Shown here in pieces: positions 41,854 to 51,492 of a DNA stretch of 64,000 nt. The notes under the pieces are model-generated. The model ran no database searches, was not told the origin of the DNA, and worked only from the letters and a program-made list of their open reading frames with translations. This DNA is from Ralstonia sp. UBA689 (GTDB lineage: Bacteria; Pseudomonadota; Gammaproteobacteria; Burkholderiales; Burkholderiaceae). Where the stretch lies: contig NZ_DBMV01000033.1 in the NCBI RefSeq assembly GCF_002298975.1, positions 62,001 to 126,000 on the forward strand, written 5' to 3'. Made by a program: the position numbers and the translations under genes. Each line of letters opens with the position of its first letter. Within the stretch, counting starts at the first letter, position 1.

Positions 41854-42714
41854 CTACGCCGGATACTGCCCGGTCTGCGCCATGTGCATCAGGCGCGCAA
41901 TGCGCTCTTCCGTGGCCGGGTGCGTGCTGAACAGGTTGGCCAGGCCGCCGCCGTGCAGCGGGTTCATGATCATCATCTGCGCGGTGGCCGGATGCGCCTC
42001 GGCGGCGGCAAACGGGATACCGGCGGCGTAGCGGTGAATCTTGTCCAGCGCGGAGGCCAGCGCCTGCGGGTCGCCGCTGATCTCGGCGCCGCCGCGGTCG
42101 GCTTCGAACTCGCGCGCGCGGGAGATCGCCATCTGGATCATCGCTGCTGCCAGCGGCGCGAGGATCGCCACCGCAATCCCGGCGATCGGGTTGGCCGGGC
42201 GCCCTTCGCTGTCGCGCCCGCCGAAGAACACCGCAAAGTTGGCCAGCGCCGAAATTGCGCCGGCCATGGTGGCTGAGATGGTGGAGATGAGAATGTCGCG
42301 GTGCTGCACGTGGGCCAGCTCGTGTGCCATCACGCCGCGCAATTCGCGCTCACTCAGGATGTTGAGGATGCCGGTGGTGGCCGCCACGGCGGCGTGCTCC
42401 GGGTTGCGGCCGGTGGCGAACGCGTTGGGCTGGGCCTCGTCGATCAGGTAGACGCGGGGCATCGGCAGGCCGGCGCGGCCGGCGAGTTCCTGCACCAGGC
42501 GGTAGAACTGTGGTGCGGAGGCTTCGTTGACTTCCTGCGCGTTGTACATGCGCAGGACCATCTTGTCGGAGAACCAGTACGAGAAGAAATTCATGCCCAG
42601 CGCGAACAGCAGCGCCAGCATCATCCCGTTGCGTCCGCCGATCATGCCGCCGATGACGATGAACAGCGCGGTGATCGCTGCCATCAGCATGAAGGTCTTG
42701 ATCCAGTTGAACAT
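41854..42714 (-). CDS. htpX: Membrane zinc metalloprotease HtpX
   Basis: The 286-residue inner-membrane protease has two N-terminal helices (MLMAAITALFIVIGGMIGG and ALLFALGMNFFSYWF). The zinc motif HELAHVQHRD gives HExxH, and two more hydrophobic segments follow with an EFEADRGGAE third-ligand region. It degrades misfolded membrane proteins. Its length and order of segments match the family. It is followed by a terminator and precedes rsmB. Confidence 0.96.
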   Translation of the reverse strand: MFNWIKTFMLMAAITALFIVIGGMIGGRNGMMLALLFALGMNFFSYWFSDKMVLRMYNAQEVNEASAPQFYRLVQELAGRAGLPMPRVYLIDEAQPNAFATGRNPEHAAVAATTGILNILSERELRGVMAHELAHVQHRDILISTISATMAGAISALANFAVFFGGRDSEGRPANPIAGIAVAILAPLAAAMIQMAISRAREFEADRGGAEISGDPQALASALDKIHRYAAGIPFAAAEAHPATAQMMIMNPLHGGGLANLFSTHPATEERIARLMHMAQTGQYPA

Positions 42715-42850
42715 GGGGGCGTGGCTCCTGTGGGTCTATGGTGTCCGGTCAGGACAATTTTTCGAGTCTCTTAGATCGCGATAATCGCCGAAGATTCAAG
42801 GGTTTGCGCGATGCTTACGCGTGATTTCGCCGCGCCGGACCGTTGCTTGG

Positions 42851-43513
42851 TCAACGAGTGGTGAAGGCCAGGCGCGCACCCAGCCCGATGAACGCCGTGC
42901 CCACTACGCGATCGAGCCAGCGCTTGATGCCCGGCTTGCCCGCCACGCGGCGCGTAACGCTCGCTGCCACCCAGGCCACCAGGCTGTTCCACACCGTCGA
43001 CATGACGATAAACACCGCGCCCAGCGCCAGGAACGCCGCCGCCTTGTGGTTGGCATGCGGGTCAACGAACTGCGGGAAGAACGACAGGAAGAACAGCACG
43101 ACCTTCGGGTTCAGCACATTGGTCAGAAACCCCTGCATGAACAGCGCCTTGAGCGGACGCGGACGGCGTGAGGCGGCGGCCTGTTCAGCGGTTTCCGCTG
43201 GGGCGTCGTCGTCGCGATCGGGCGGCGCCAGCAGCATGCGCCCGCCCAGGTAGATCAGGTAGGCCGCGCCTACCACCTTGATGACAGTGAAGGCCACGGT
43301 GGAGGCTGCCAGCAGCGCCGTCAGCCCGAAGGCTACCGCCAGCACATGCACGCAGCAGCCGCCCGACACGCCCAGGGCCGACATCAGTCCCGCCACCCGC
43401 CCCTGCGAAACGCTGCGCCCGACAATGTAGGCCGTGTCCGGCCCTGGCGTCACATTCAGCAGGAACACGGCCAGCATGAAGAGCGGCAGGTTGACGATGC
43501 CCAGCATGGTCAT
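42851..43513 (-). CDS. LysE-family amino acid exporter (RhtB-like)
   Basis: The 220-residue protein has about six transmembrane segments and the family start FLLNVTPGPDTAYIVGRSVS. FLTNVLNPKVVLFFLSFFPQ, the second signature, is in the middle, after a charged loop (DRDDDAPAETAE). The family exports amino acids or related compounds; the substrate here is not known. ATG 43513 or ATG 43507 could be used. It lies between htpX and fmt on the same strand. Confidence 0.92.
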   Translation of the reverse strand: MTMLGIVNLPLFMLAVFLLNVTPGPDTAYIVGRSVSQGRVAGLMSALGVSGGCCVHVLAVAFGLTALLAASTVAFTVIKVVGAAYLIYLGGRMLLAPPDRDDDAPAETAEQAAASRRPRPLKALFMQGFLTNVLNPKVVLFFLSFFPQFVDPHANHKAAAFLALGAVFIVMSTVWNSLVAWVAASVTRRVAGKPGIKRWLDRVVGTAFIGLGARLAFTTR

Positions 43514-43553
43514 GGCGAGGTCCTCTCTATATAGATAAGGGAGCTGCGGTGCT

Positions 43554-44537
43554 TCAGGCGCGCGAAGCGAAGCGCTGGCCCGGCTGGATCGTCAGGCTCT
43601 GCAGGAATTCGCGCGCGGGCAGGCGCTTGCCGCCCGGCTTCTGCAACTGTGTCACGCGCAGCGCACCGGCGCCACAGGCAATCGTCACGCCATCGGCGTT
43701 GGCGGCGAGCACCGTGCCGGGTTCGGCGTCGGCCGGTTTGTCCGTCAGCGCCTCGGCCTGCCAGAACTTGATCGTCACGCCATCGAGCGAGGCCGATGCG
43801 CCGGGGAACGGGTTGAAGGCATGCACCTGTCGCAGCAGCGCGGCGGACTGGCGCGACCAATCGAGCGCCGCCTCGTCCTTGGCGATCTTCTCGGCGTACG
43901 TGACGCCCTCGGCTGGCTGTGGCGTGGCGCTCAGCTTGCTGTCTTGCGCGAGCTTGGCGAGCGCGTCCACCACCATGCGCCCGCCGAGCGCGGCCAGCGT
44001 ATCGTGCAGCGTGCCCGTGGTGTCGGTCAGGCCGATGGGCACGTGTTCCATGGCGATCATGTCGCCGGTGTCCAGGCCGGCATCCATCTGCATGAGCGTG
44101 ATGCCCGATTCGGCATCACCGGCTTCGATGGCGCGATGGATAGGCGCCGCCCCACGCCAGCGCGGCAACAGCGACGCGTGGATGTTGATGCAGCCGAAAC
44201 GCGGCAAGTCGAGCACTTCATGCGGCAGGATCAGGCCGTACGCAGCCACCACCATCACGTCGGGACGCTGCGCGGCCAGCGCGTCGATGGCCTCGGCGGC
44301 TTCCTGCGGGTACTTGCCCGCGCGGCGCAATGAAGGAGGCTGCAGGATCGGCCCGAGCCCATGCGACACGGCATACTGCTTGACGGGGCTCGCCTGCAAT
44401 TGCATGCCGCGCCCGGCCGGGCGATCCGGCTGGCTCAATACGGCGACTAGGGAGAAGTCGGCTTGGTGGATGGCCGCCAGGGCGATCTGCGCAAATTCAG
44501 GCGTGCCGGCAAACGCTACGCGAAGGGTGGACGTCAT
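43554..44537 (-). CDS. fmt: Methionyl-tRNA formyltransferase Fmt
   Basis: Fmt transfers a formyl group from 10-formyl-THF to initiator Met-tRNA. The 327-residue protein starts LRVAFAGTPEFAQIALAAI and contains CINIHASLLPRWRGAAPIHR with the catalytic Asn/His and GITLMQMDAGLDTGDM. The C-terminal barrel (about 210-327) is complete. In many relatives def adjoins fmt; here def is about 3.7 kb away, past two glycosyltransferase genes. Confidence 0.97.
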   Translation of the reverse strand: MTSTLRVAFAGTPEFAQIALAAIHQADFSLVAVLSQPDRPAGRGMQLQASPVKQYAVSHGLGPILQPPSLRRAGKYPQEAAEAIDALAAQRPDVMVVAAYGLILPHEVLDLPRFGCINIHASLLPRWRGAAPIHRAIEAGDAESGITLMQMDAGLDTGDMIAMEHVPIGLTDTTGTLHDTLAALGGRMVVDALAKLAQDSKLSATPQPAEGVTYAEKIAKDEAALDWSRQSAALLRQVHAFNPFPGASASLDGVTIKFWQAEALTDKPADAEPGTVLAANADGVTIACGAGALRVTQLQKPGGKRLPAREFLQSLTIQPGQRFASRA

Positions 44538-44600
44538 TGGGTGGGAAAACAGGGAAACGCGCTACCCAGAGCGTAGCGCATGGGGCTCAGCGACGGCCGC

Positions 44601-46637
44601 TTAATGACGGCCGCGATTGGGCGTGTCGGTCAGCGGCACGATCGGCTCGGGCGAGGGCAATGCCTCGGCCATGCCATTGCTGCGCCGCTGGAACAGCGAA
44701 AAGGTCTCGTTGGTATCGCCCGGGCGACTGCCGCGCCATACCATTTCCCACTCGGCGCCCTTGGGTTGGCGGCTGCGTTCGGCGGACTTGTCCAGCACCA
44801 GCATCAGGTCACAGGTGCGTGCGGCGGGGTTCGGATGGCGCGCATCGCCGTGGCCGCTGTGGCCCAGCAGCCATTTGACCGGGCGCACGCCCGTTTCATA
44901 GTGCATCATGGCGCGCTCGCTCTCCCCCATGCCGCGTGTGGCGACGCAGATCTGCGCGGATTCCAGCATCGGCTTGATGGCCTGGAACAACGGACGGTAG
45001 CTGCGCGCGTCGTCCACCCACGGCATCAGCAGTGTGCCGAGCAGGCCCCACACCATACTGAGGCCCGCGGCCCACGCCACCACCCCCGAGCGTGCCGGCC
45101 GCAGCCACACGCAGACGGCCCACAGCACGGTGATGCCCACCGCCGCCAGCACTGCGACTGGGTGCACCAGCATGTCGTAGGGCAACGGCAGCACACGGCT
45201 CAGCACCTTGGCCAGCCAGCCCGGCAACAGCAGTCCGCCGCTGGTGACGAGGGCGCCCCATACGGCCCAGACCACCAGCCCCAGCGCGCCGAACAACACC
45301 ACTGCCGCACCCCACATGCGCGCGCGCCAGGCCGGCGCGATCAGCAGCAGCACCGGTGCGCCCAGCACGGCCAGCGCAGGCTGCAGCGGCATCAGATAGA
45401 CATCGCGCAGCATCGCCGAGCGCAGCATGACCGTCAGCGTCACCAGCACGAACAGCGCCACCGCTGCGTGTCCTTGATATCGCAGCAGCCATGCTACCCC
45501 CGTGCTGCGTCCCCGCTGGCGCACCAGCGTCCACATCGACAAGCCCAGCATGCCCAGCGCTGGCCACACGGCCGGCGTACCCGTCAAGAAGACGGAGCGC
45601 AGGGAGGTCGCGAGCGGACTTTTTTCACCCCCCAGTTCCGAAAAACCGAAGAAACGGCCAATGTTGTTGACCCAGAACCATTCGATAAACAGCTCTGGGG
45701 ACGCACGCCAGAAGATGGCTGGCCAGATCAACAGCCATGGTGCCGCCACCGCTAGTGAGATCAGATAGAACCGCCACGCTTGGCGGCTACGGAAATCAGG
45801 TAACACGGCCATCGCCGCCAGCACGGTGACTGCAAAGAGGCCCGGTACCAGCACCCCCTTGCCAAGAAACGCTACGCCCACGCCGGTGCCGAACCACAAT
45901 GCGGCAGGCAGTACCCGTACGCCGTCGGCGCTGCCCTCCTCACTGACCTTGGCGTAGCGCACCAAGCCGTACAGCGCCGTGGCCGTGCCGGCCAGTTGCG
46001 GCACATCGGCAATGAACTTGTGCACGTGCTCGACAAGCCCGATGCAGCCGACAAACAGCAGGAGGGCGCCCAGCGCGTAGTCGTGCAGCGCGGTCGTGCT
46101 GGCATCCGGCCCGGCCAAGCGGCACTCGTGCGGGATTGGCCCATGGTCGCGCGCCGGCGGCGTACCGATGTGCATGCGCCAGGCCCATGCCTCTCCGCGC
46201 AGTAGCCGCGCGGTACGCCATACGGCCACGCAAGTCAGCGCCATCCAGAACAGAACCGCCAGCCGCACCGCCTCATGCGGTGGCAGCTCTGGCACCGCCA
46301 GCGCGGCCAGCGCGCCGCTCCAGTACAGTAGCGGCGGTTTCTCGACAAAAGGCTCGAACGCCACATTGGGTACGATCCAGTCGCCGCGCTCGATGATGTT
46401 GAGCACCACCCCGAATGAATAAGGCTCATCTGCCTTCCATGGCGCGCGCCAGAAGGTGCCGGCGATCAGGTACGCGACCACCAGCAGCACGATGGCTACA
46501 CGCCAGTGTCGCACCAGCCCCATCGCCGGGGCTGCCGGTTGCAGCCCACTGCTTGGCCTGGAGCAGGCATGGCCGTTAACATCGCCGTCAACGGACCAGC
46601 GCTTGTCAGCAATCGCCGGAGGACTTTGGTCATTCAT
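44601..46637 (-). CDS. GT39 (ArnT/PMT-like) membrane glycosyltransferase
   Basis: The 678-residue protein has about 11-13 transmembrane helices. Its N-terminal loop FWRAPWKADEPYSFGVVLN carries the Asp-Glu of the metal/donor site in ArnT/PMT-type enzymes, followed by PFVEKPPLLYWSGAL. Such enzymes transfer sugars from polyprenyl phosphate donors, for instance aminoarabinose to lipid A, on the periplasmic side. A loop at about 160-190 looks shorter and more polar than usual. It stands between fmt and a GT9 gene; the sugar and the acceptor are unknown. Confidence 0.85.
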   Translation of the reverse strand: MNDQSPPAIADKRWSVDGDVNGHACSRPSSGLQPAAPAMGLVRHWRVAIVLLVVAYLIAGTFWRAPWKADEPYSFGVVLNIIERGDWIVPNVAFEPFVEKPPLLYWSGALAALAVPELPPHEAVRLAVLFWMALTCVAVWRTARLLRGEAWAWRMHIGTPPARDHGPIPHECRLAGPDASTTALHDYALGALLLFVGCIGLVEHVHKFIADVPQLAGTATALYGLVRYAKVSEEGSADGVRVLPAALWFGTGVGVAFLGKGVLVPGLFAVTVLAAMAVLPDFRSRQAWRFYLISLAVAAPWLLIWPAIFWRASPELFIEWFWVNNIGRFFGFSELGGEKSPLATSLRSVFLTGTPAVWPALGMLGLSMWTLVRQRGRSTGVAWLLRYQGHAAVALFVLVTLTVMLRSAMLRDVYLMPLQPALAVLGAPVLLLIAPAWRARMWGAAVVLFGALGLVVWAVWGALVTSGGLLLPGWLAKVLSRVLPLPYDMLVHPVAVLAAVGITVLWAVCVWLRPARSGVVAWAAGLSMVWGLLGTLLMPWVDDARSYRPLFQAIKPMLESAQICVATRGMGESERAMMHYETGVRPVKWLLGHSGHGDARHPNPAARTCDLMLVLDKSAERSRQPKGAEWEMVWRGSRPGDTNETFSLFQRRSNGMAEALPSPEPIVPLTDTPNRGRH

Positions 46638-46857
46638 GGTTTGATGTTCAACTGTCTTTTCGTATTGGCACGACGATTGGCGAGACTTCAATGAAGCGCG
46701 GCAAAAGGCGCAAGGAACGGCCACCGTTCACAGTTGGTGCGATGAACGGGGATCCGCGTGGCCACACCTGGGGCAACAATGACCGCATCGCTGTAGCTTG
46801 CCGCCAGGTCTACGGTCTTCACTTTGACTAGGAGAACCTGCTCGCAGCAGCGCTGAT

Positions 46858-47895
46858 CTATTGGTTTGGATCCAGGCGCAATTGGATAAGCGCCTGAGCC
46901 GAAGCTGCCACCCTCTGAGCCGTAATGGCCTCCATGCAGCGATTGTGCGTGCATGTCCGAAATGCAGGTGTGCCTACGCAAGGACTGCAGGAAACCTTAG
47001 CCGACACGATGTCAACGAAGTTTTTGCCGTCAGCAAACGGCCCCGTTTGCAGCGCCAGCGTCGGCCCGAACAAGGAGACCACAGGAACACCAAGCGCGGC
47101 CGCCATGTGGCTGGGGCCGGTGTCTGTACTAATCAAACCGGCACTGCCCGCCATGATGGCCATCATCTGCGGCAAATTTGTCTTGCCACATAGGTTGATG
47201 TGGCCTTCTATTCCGTCCGTAATCGATGCGGCCAGCTCTGCCTCGGAGGCAGTCCCGATGATGACGGGGGTATAGCCGGGGAAGTCGTTCATCCAGTTCG
47301 AGAGCAATTGCCGCCATTGCTGCGCCGGCCAAGCACGCAGCGCCTTTCTGCCAGCGGCAATCCAGCTATTGCCGAAATGCAGGCATATGTAGGGCCTCTT
47401 GCCCGGAATCAGTGATTGCAAGTCAATCGATGTGGGCGCAATCAACTTGGGGGTGGCAGCGTGAGCTAGCGCCTCGGGGATCGCAAGTTGAGTGATTCTC
47501 TGGACAGAGATCACCGCATGCTCAGTCGGCGCACCGACCTGATCACGGATGGTGCAACCCATGACCTTCTTCTTGGCTCTCAACAACAAAAACAATCCAC
47601 GAAAAAAGGACTTGGTCTCCATGTCAAGCGCCAACTCATAGGGCTGGCGCAGCGAGTGCAGGAGCACCCGCCACTTCGTTGGGCTGAACGGCAGCGGGAT
47701 TTTGCGCTTGGCGATCTCGAACACACGTCCAACTCGCGGGTCGTGCACGAACAGCCCGGCCATCCCCTTCTTGACGACGACGTCGACCTTGGTGTGAGGG
47801 CCGTAATGCGCGATGAGACTATCAATCGGTGACATCCCCCAGATCGTGTCCCCCAGCATCCCGACGCGGATCAACAAAACGCTTTTTTCCTTCAT
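46858..47895 (-). CDS. GT9 (heptosyltransferase-like) glycosyltransferase
   Basis: The 345-residue GT-B fold protein begins SVLLIRVGMLGDTIWGMSPI, contains ICLHFGNSW and the donor-site stretch GLISTDTGPSHMAAALGVPV and VSLFGPT, and ends with SCSPCVGTP. These are the marks of lipopolysaccharide heptosyltransferases. Composition is less GC-rich than the flanking housekeeping genes, which suggests later acquisition. It is 220 bases upstream of the GT39 gene on the same strand. Likely role: surface polysaccharide or LPS-core assembly; the exact sugar cannot be told. Confidence 0.88.
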   Translation of the reverse strand: MKEKSVLLIRVGMLGDTIWGMSPIDSLIAHYGPHTKVDVVVKKGMAGLFVHDPRVGRVFEIAKRKIPLPFSPTKWRVLLHSLRQPYELALDMETKSFFRGLFLLLRAKKKVMGCTIRDQVGAPTEHAVISVQRITQLAIPEALAHAATPKLIAPTSIDLQSLIPGKRPYICLHFGNSWIAAGRKALRAWPAQQWRQLLSNWMNDFPGYTPVIIGTASEAELAASITDGIEGHINLCGKTNLPQMMAIMAGSAGLISTDTGPSHMAAALGVPVVSLFGPTLALQTGPFADGKNFVDIVSAKVSCSPCVGTPAFRTCTHNRCMEAITAQRVAASAQALIQLRLDPNQ

Positions 47896-48101
47896 TACCT
47901 AAGGTCATTCATTTTTCCATCGATCTCGCCCGAACTTCGGGGGCGATGACCGAGGAGGATGGAGAAATGGCAACGGCGATTGCCAGATTTCGAGACGGCA
48001 TGGCTTCGCGCGAATAAGCGCCGCCACCATGCCACTCCAGCAAATCAGCAGCGGCAGCCTCTCATTTCCTACAAGAGACTCAAAAGCAACGTTGAGGTGC
48101 C

Positions 48102-48175
48102 CCAGTCGCCGCGTTCGATGATATTGAGCACCACGCCTAATGAGTGCGGCGCGTTGGCCTTCCATGGCGCGCGCC
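48102..48175 (-). pseudogene. Relic of a GT39 glycosyltransferase gene
   Basis: Seventy-four bases align without gaps to 46377-46450 inside the GT39 gene, with about 63 of 74 identical by eye. The minus-strand translation RAPWKANAPHSLGVVLNIIE matches WRAPWKADEPYSFGVVLNIIE of the intact protein. The copy has no start, stop or continuation, so it is a fragment of a second, related gene left in the GT9-def spacer. The rest of 47896-48263 shows no gene. Confidence 0.82.
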
Positions 48176-48263
48176 CACGCGGGTGCCCGCTTTGGCGGAG
48201 GCGGTCGGTATCAATTGGGGGGGGCGTCGATAGCATCGATGTTCGGGAGCATGGGGGTGGGTG

Positions 48264-48779
48264 TCAGCGCTGATGCTCCAGCTCGCGTTGATGCTTCTTG
48301 AGCTTGGAGCGGATGCGCGTCTGCTTGAGCGGCGAGAGGTATTCGACGAACACCTTGCCCATCAGGTGGTCCATCTCGTGCTGGATGCACACGGCCAGCA
48401 GGCCGTCGGCTTCCAGTTCGAAGGTCTCGCCCTTTTCATTCAGTGCGCGCACGCGCACGCGGTCCGGGCGTTCCACCTTGTCGTAGATGTCGGGCACCGA
48501 CAGGCAGCCCTCGTCCCAGGCCTTGCGCTCGGCGCTGGCCCAGGTGATCTCGGGGTTGATGAACACGCGCAGCTCGTCGCGCGACTCCGACACGTCGATG
48601 GTGATCACGCGCTCGTGCACGTCGACCTGCGTGGCGGCCAGGCCGACGCCCGGCGCCTCGTACATGGTTTCGGCCATGTCGGCGACCAGTTTGCGGATGC
48701 GATCGTCCACAACATCCACCGGTTTGGCGATCTTGTGCAGTCGCGGATCAGGGTATTGCAGGATATTCAATAGGGCCAT
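48264..48779 (-). CDS. def: Peptide deformylase
   Basis: This metalloenzyme removes the formyl group from new proteins. The 171-residue protein contains the three motifs of the family: EAPGVGLAATQVDV, WDEGCLSVP and CIQHEMDHLMGKVF, with Cys and two His as metal ligands. The start at 48779 (MALLNILQYPD) is preferred over 48794. It is separated from fmt by glycosyltransferase genes and a gene relic, and is divergent from the LysM gene. Confidence 0.96.
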   Translation of the reverse strand: MALLNILQYPDPRLHKIAKPVDVVDDRIRKLVADMAETMYEAPGVGLAATQVDVHERVITIDVSESRDELRVFINPEITWASAERKAWDEGCLSVPDIYDKVERPDRVRVRALNEKGETFELEADGLLAVCIQHEMDHLMGKVFVEYLSPLKQTRIRSKLKKHQRELEHQR

Positions 48780-49059
48780 GATGCTTGGCAACAACGGTTG
48801 CGGAAGGCCACGCTAACGAGGGGTTGCCTTCAATTGCGATCGCTTCGAATGTCATGCAGAATCGGGGCGCTATCCGCCACTTGGCTTAGGAGAAAGCCTG
48901 ACGAACGTTCGATGCCATACCCCCCAAACGCTGCAGCAACGTGACATCACGATGTGCGCACAGTGGCGGCGGCCAGGCGTCGAATACCACGCGGACCACT
49001 CGCCGATTCTTCGAAGAATAATGCGCCATCGTAACACACCGAGGCTGTTCAAGTCCGCC

Positions 49060-50214
49060 ATGAAACCGCGCCAGTCTTACGTTTGCGCCCTGTCAGCGGT
49101 TGCCGCGGCAGCGCTTTTTTGCGCGGGTGCCGTGCACGCCGCTGAACGTGCTGTCTCGTCGGCGCAACAGGCTCAGGCCACCGCTGCCGCCCAGGCAGGC
49201 ATCCCGGAAACCGAACTTGCCGCCAACGCGCCCGAGCAGTACACCGTGCGCCGTGGCGACACGCTGTGGGCGATCTCCGGCAAGTATCTCAAGCAGCCGT
49301 ACCGCTGGCCCGAACTGTGGGGCATGAACCGCGAGCAGATCCGCAACCCGCACCTGATCTATCCGGGACAGATCCTGTATCTGCACCATGCCAATGGTCG
49401 CGCCTGGCTGTCGAGCTCGCCGGCTTCGGCTGATGGCAGCACGGTGCGCCTGTCGCCGCACGCCCGCGTGTCGGGCCAGGACGGCGACGCCATCTCCAGC
49501 ATTCCCGCTGCGGTCATCGAGCCGTTCCTCACGCAGCCAATCGTCGTGGATGCGGAAACACTCGCCACGCCGGCGCGCGTCTTCGGGCTGCCCGAGGGCC
49601 GCGTCTACCTGGGCAAGGGCGAGACCGCCTACGCCCGCGGCCTGCCGGGCGGCGAAGCGGGTCAGGCCGGCAGCGAATGGCAGGGCTACCGGCCCGTGCG
49701 GCCGCTCAAGGACCCCGTGACGGGCAGCGTGCTCGGTTTCGAAGCCGACTTCCTGGGCACGCTGCGCGTGGTGCGCGCGGCTACCGGTGCGCAGGCCGTG
49801 ACCAAGATGGAGGTGCTGTCGTCCAAGGAGGAAATGGGCGTCGGTACGCAACTGATGCCGCTGCCGCCGCGCGTGCCGGTGCGCTACGTGCCGCATGCGC
49901 CGGAAGGCGATGTGCACGGCGCGGTCGCCAAGGTGACCGGCGGCGTGCGCTTTGGCGGCACTGATCAGGTGGTTGTGCTGAACATCGGCAGCCAGCAGGG
50001 TCTGGAGCCTGGTCACGTGCTGGCGCTGTCGCGCGCCGGTTCCATCGTCAAGGATCCGACTGCCGGCAACCAGCGCGTGCAATTGCCGGAAGAGCGCTAT
50101 GGCCTGGCGTTCGTGTTCCGCGTGTTCCCGCACGTGGCCTACGCACTGGTGACCGACGCTTCGAACACCGTCGAGGTGGGCGATGCCGTCAATAACCCGA
50201 TGACGCAACCCTGA
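49060..50214 (+). CDS. Secreted LysM-domain protein
   Basis: The 384-residue protein has a signal peptide (ALSAVAAAALFCAGAVHAAE) and a LysM domain at about residues 60-110 (EQYTVRRGDTLWAISGKYLK, then PELWGMNREQI, then NPHLIYPGQILYL). A large C-terminal part of unknown fold has several Ala/Gly/Val beta-type stretches (VVVLNIGSQQGLEPGHVLAL). LysM should bind peptidoglycan. ATG 49060 is used; ATG 49021 is in frame with a longer signal region. It is immediately upstream of dprA, as in related genomes. Confidence 0.9.
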   Translation: MKPRQSYVCALSAVAAAALFCAGAVHAAERAVSSAQQAQATAAAQAGIPETELAANAPEQYTVRRGDTLWAISGKYLKQPYRWPELWGMNREQIRNPHLIYPGQILYLHHANGRAWLSSSPASADGSTVRLSPHARVSGQDGDAISSIPAAVIEPFLTQPIVVDAETLATPARVFGLPEGRVYLGKGETAYARGLPGGEAGQAGSEWQGYRPVRPLKDPVTGSVLGFEADFLGTLRVVRAATGAQAVTKMEVLSSKEEMGVGTQLMPLPPRVPVRYVPHAPEGDVHGAVAKVTGGVRFGGTDQVVVLNIGSQQGLEPGHVLALSRAGSIVKDPTAGNQRVQLPEERYGLAFVFRVFPHVAYALVTDASNTVEVGDAVNNPMTQP

Positions 50215-50236
50215 GCCGCACACCTGCAGTCCTGAT

Positions 50237-51445
50237 TTGACCGATGCCTCACAGGTCGCGGCGCGTGCCGCGACCGACGCCACCGACCCTCTTTCTTCCA
50301 CGCGTGACCCGGCCGAACTGGCCGCGTGGCTGCGCCTGACCGAAACGCCCGGCGTTGGCCCCGTGGCGGCACGCCAACTGCTGGCGGCCTTCGGCTTGCC
50401 GCAAGACATCTTCGCCCAGTCGTATTCCGCGCTCGCCAAGGTGGTGCCCGAGCGGCAGGCGCGCGCGCTGCTCGCCGAGCCCGACGAAGCGCTGACTGCG
50501 CTCATCGCGCGTACCGTCGCTTGGTTGGACGAGCCGGGCAACGCTGTCTTCACATTGGCTGATCGCGGTTACCCGCCCCGCCTGCTGGAACTGCCGGACC
50601 CGCCGACCCTGCTGTACGCCAAGGGCGATGCATCGCTGCTGCGCGCGGCGGCGGTGGGCGTGGTGGGCGCGCGCAGCGCCACGGCGGCCGGCATCGACAA
50701 TGCGCGCGCGTTTGCGCAGGCACTGTCCGCGGCCAGCGTGACGGTGGTCTCCGGCTTGGCGCTGGGCATCGATGCGGCGGCGCATGAAGGGGCGCTGGGC
50801 GGACCAGGCTCCACGATTGCGGTGGTGGGGACCGGCCTCGATATTGTTTACCCGGCGCGCAACCGGGCGCTCGCACACCGTGTTGCCGAGGCCGGGCTGA
50901 TTGTCTCCGAATACCCGCTGGGCATGGGCGCGCGCGCCGAGAACTTCCCGCGCCGCAATCGCCTGATCGCCGGCCTCGCGCGGGGCTTGCTGGTGGTGGA
51001 AGCGGCGGCGCAGTCTGGCTCGCTCATCACTGCGCGGCTGGCTGCCGAGCAAGGGCGCGACGTGTTCGCGATTCCTGGGTCGATCCACTCACCGCTGGCA
51101 AAGGGCTGCCATCTGCTGATCAAGCAGGGCGCCAAGCTGGTGGAGACCGCCGCCGACATCCTCGATGAACTGGGCTGGGCGCGTGCCGCGGCGCCGGCCA
51201 AGCGTGCCACGCGCGCAGCACCGGCTGAGGCCCCGTCGATTACGCCGGCGGTGGCCGGCCGCCCTGCCCCAAGCGCCGCCGAAACCGCACTGCTCGATGC
51301 GCTTGGCTTCGACCCCGTCGATCTGGATACCCTGTGCGAGCGTACCGGCCAGCCGGCAGCCGCCCTGTCGGCGCAGCTTCTGGCGCTGGAACTGGACGGC
51401 CGCGTGGAGCGCCAACCCGGTGGGCGCTTCCTGCGGCTTCCGTAA
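50237..51445 (+). CDS. dprA: DNA processing protein DprA
   Basis: DprA protects incoming single-stranded DNA and loads RecA during transformation. The 402-residue protein has a SAM/HhH-like N-terminal region (PGVGPVAARQLLAAF) and the Rossmann domain with VVGARSATAAG, VSGLALGIDAAAHEGAL, GTGLDIVYPARN, NFPRRNRLIAGLA and GSLITARLAAEQGRDVFAIP. A C-terminal winged helix ends ERQPGGRFLRLP. The start codon is TTG at 50237; a better start in the first 40 codons is not obvious. It follows the LysM gene by 22 bases. Confidence 0.95.
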   Translation: MTDASQVAARAATDATDPLSSTRDPAELAAWLRLTETPGVGPVAARQLLAAFGLPQDIFAQSYSALAKVVPERQARALLAEPDEALTALIARTVAWLDEPGNAVFTLADRGYPPRLLELPDPPTLLYAKGDASLLRAAAVGVVGARSATAAGIDNARAFAQALSAASVTVVSGLALGIDAAAHEGALGGPGSTIAVVGTGLDIVYPARNRALAHRVAEAGLIVSEYPLGMGARAENFPRRNRLIAGLARGLLVVEAAAQSGSLITARLAAEQGRDVFAIPGSIHSPLAKGCHLLIKQGAKLVETAADILDELGWARAAAPAKRATRAAPAEAPSITPAVAGRPAPSAAETALLDALGFDPVDLDTLCERTGQPAAALSAQLLALELDGRVERQPGGRFLRLP

Positions 51446-51492
51446 AAGCGTGCCTACAATAAGTGCGACCTTTCAGCCGCTTACCGCCGCTC

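Noticed and set aside
46688..46981. 97-codon minus-strand frame between the glycosyltransferases
   Set aside because: It overlaps the end of the GT9 gene and has no motif or ribosome site; the 46638-46857 spacer shows no gene.
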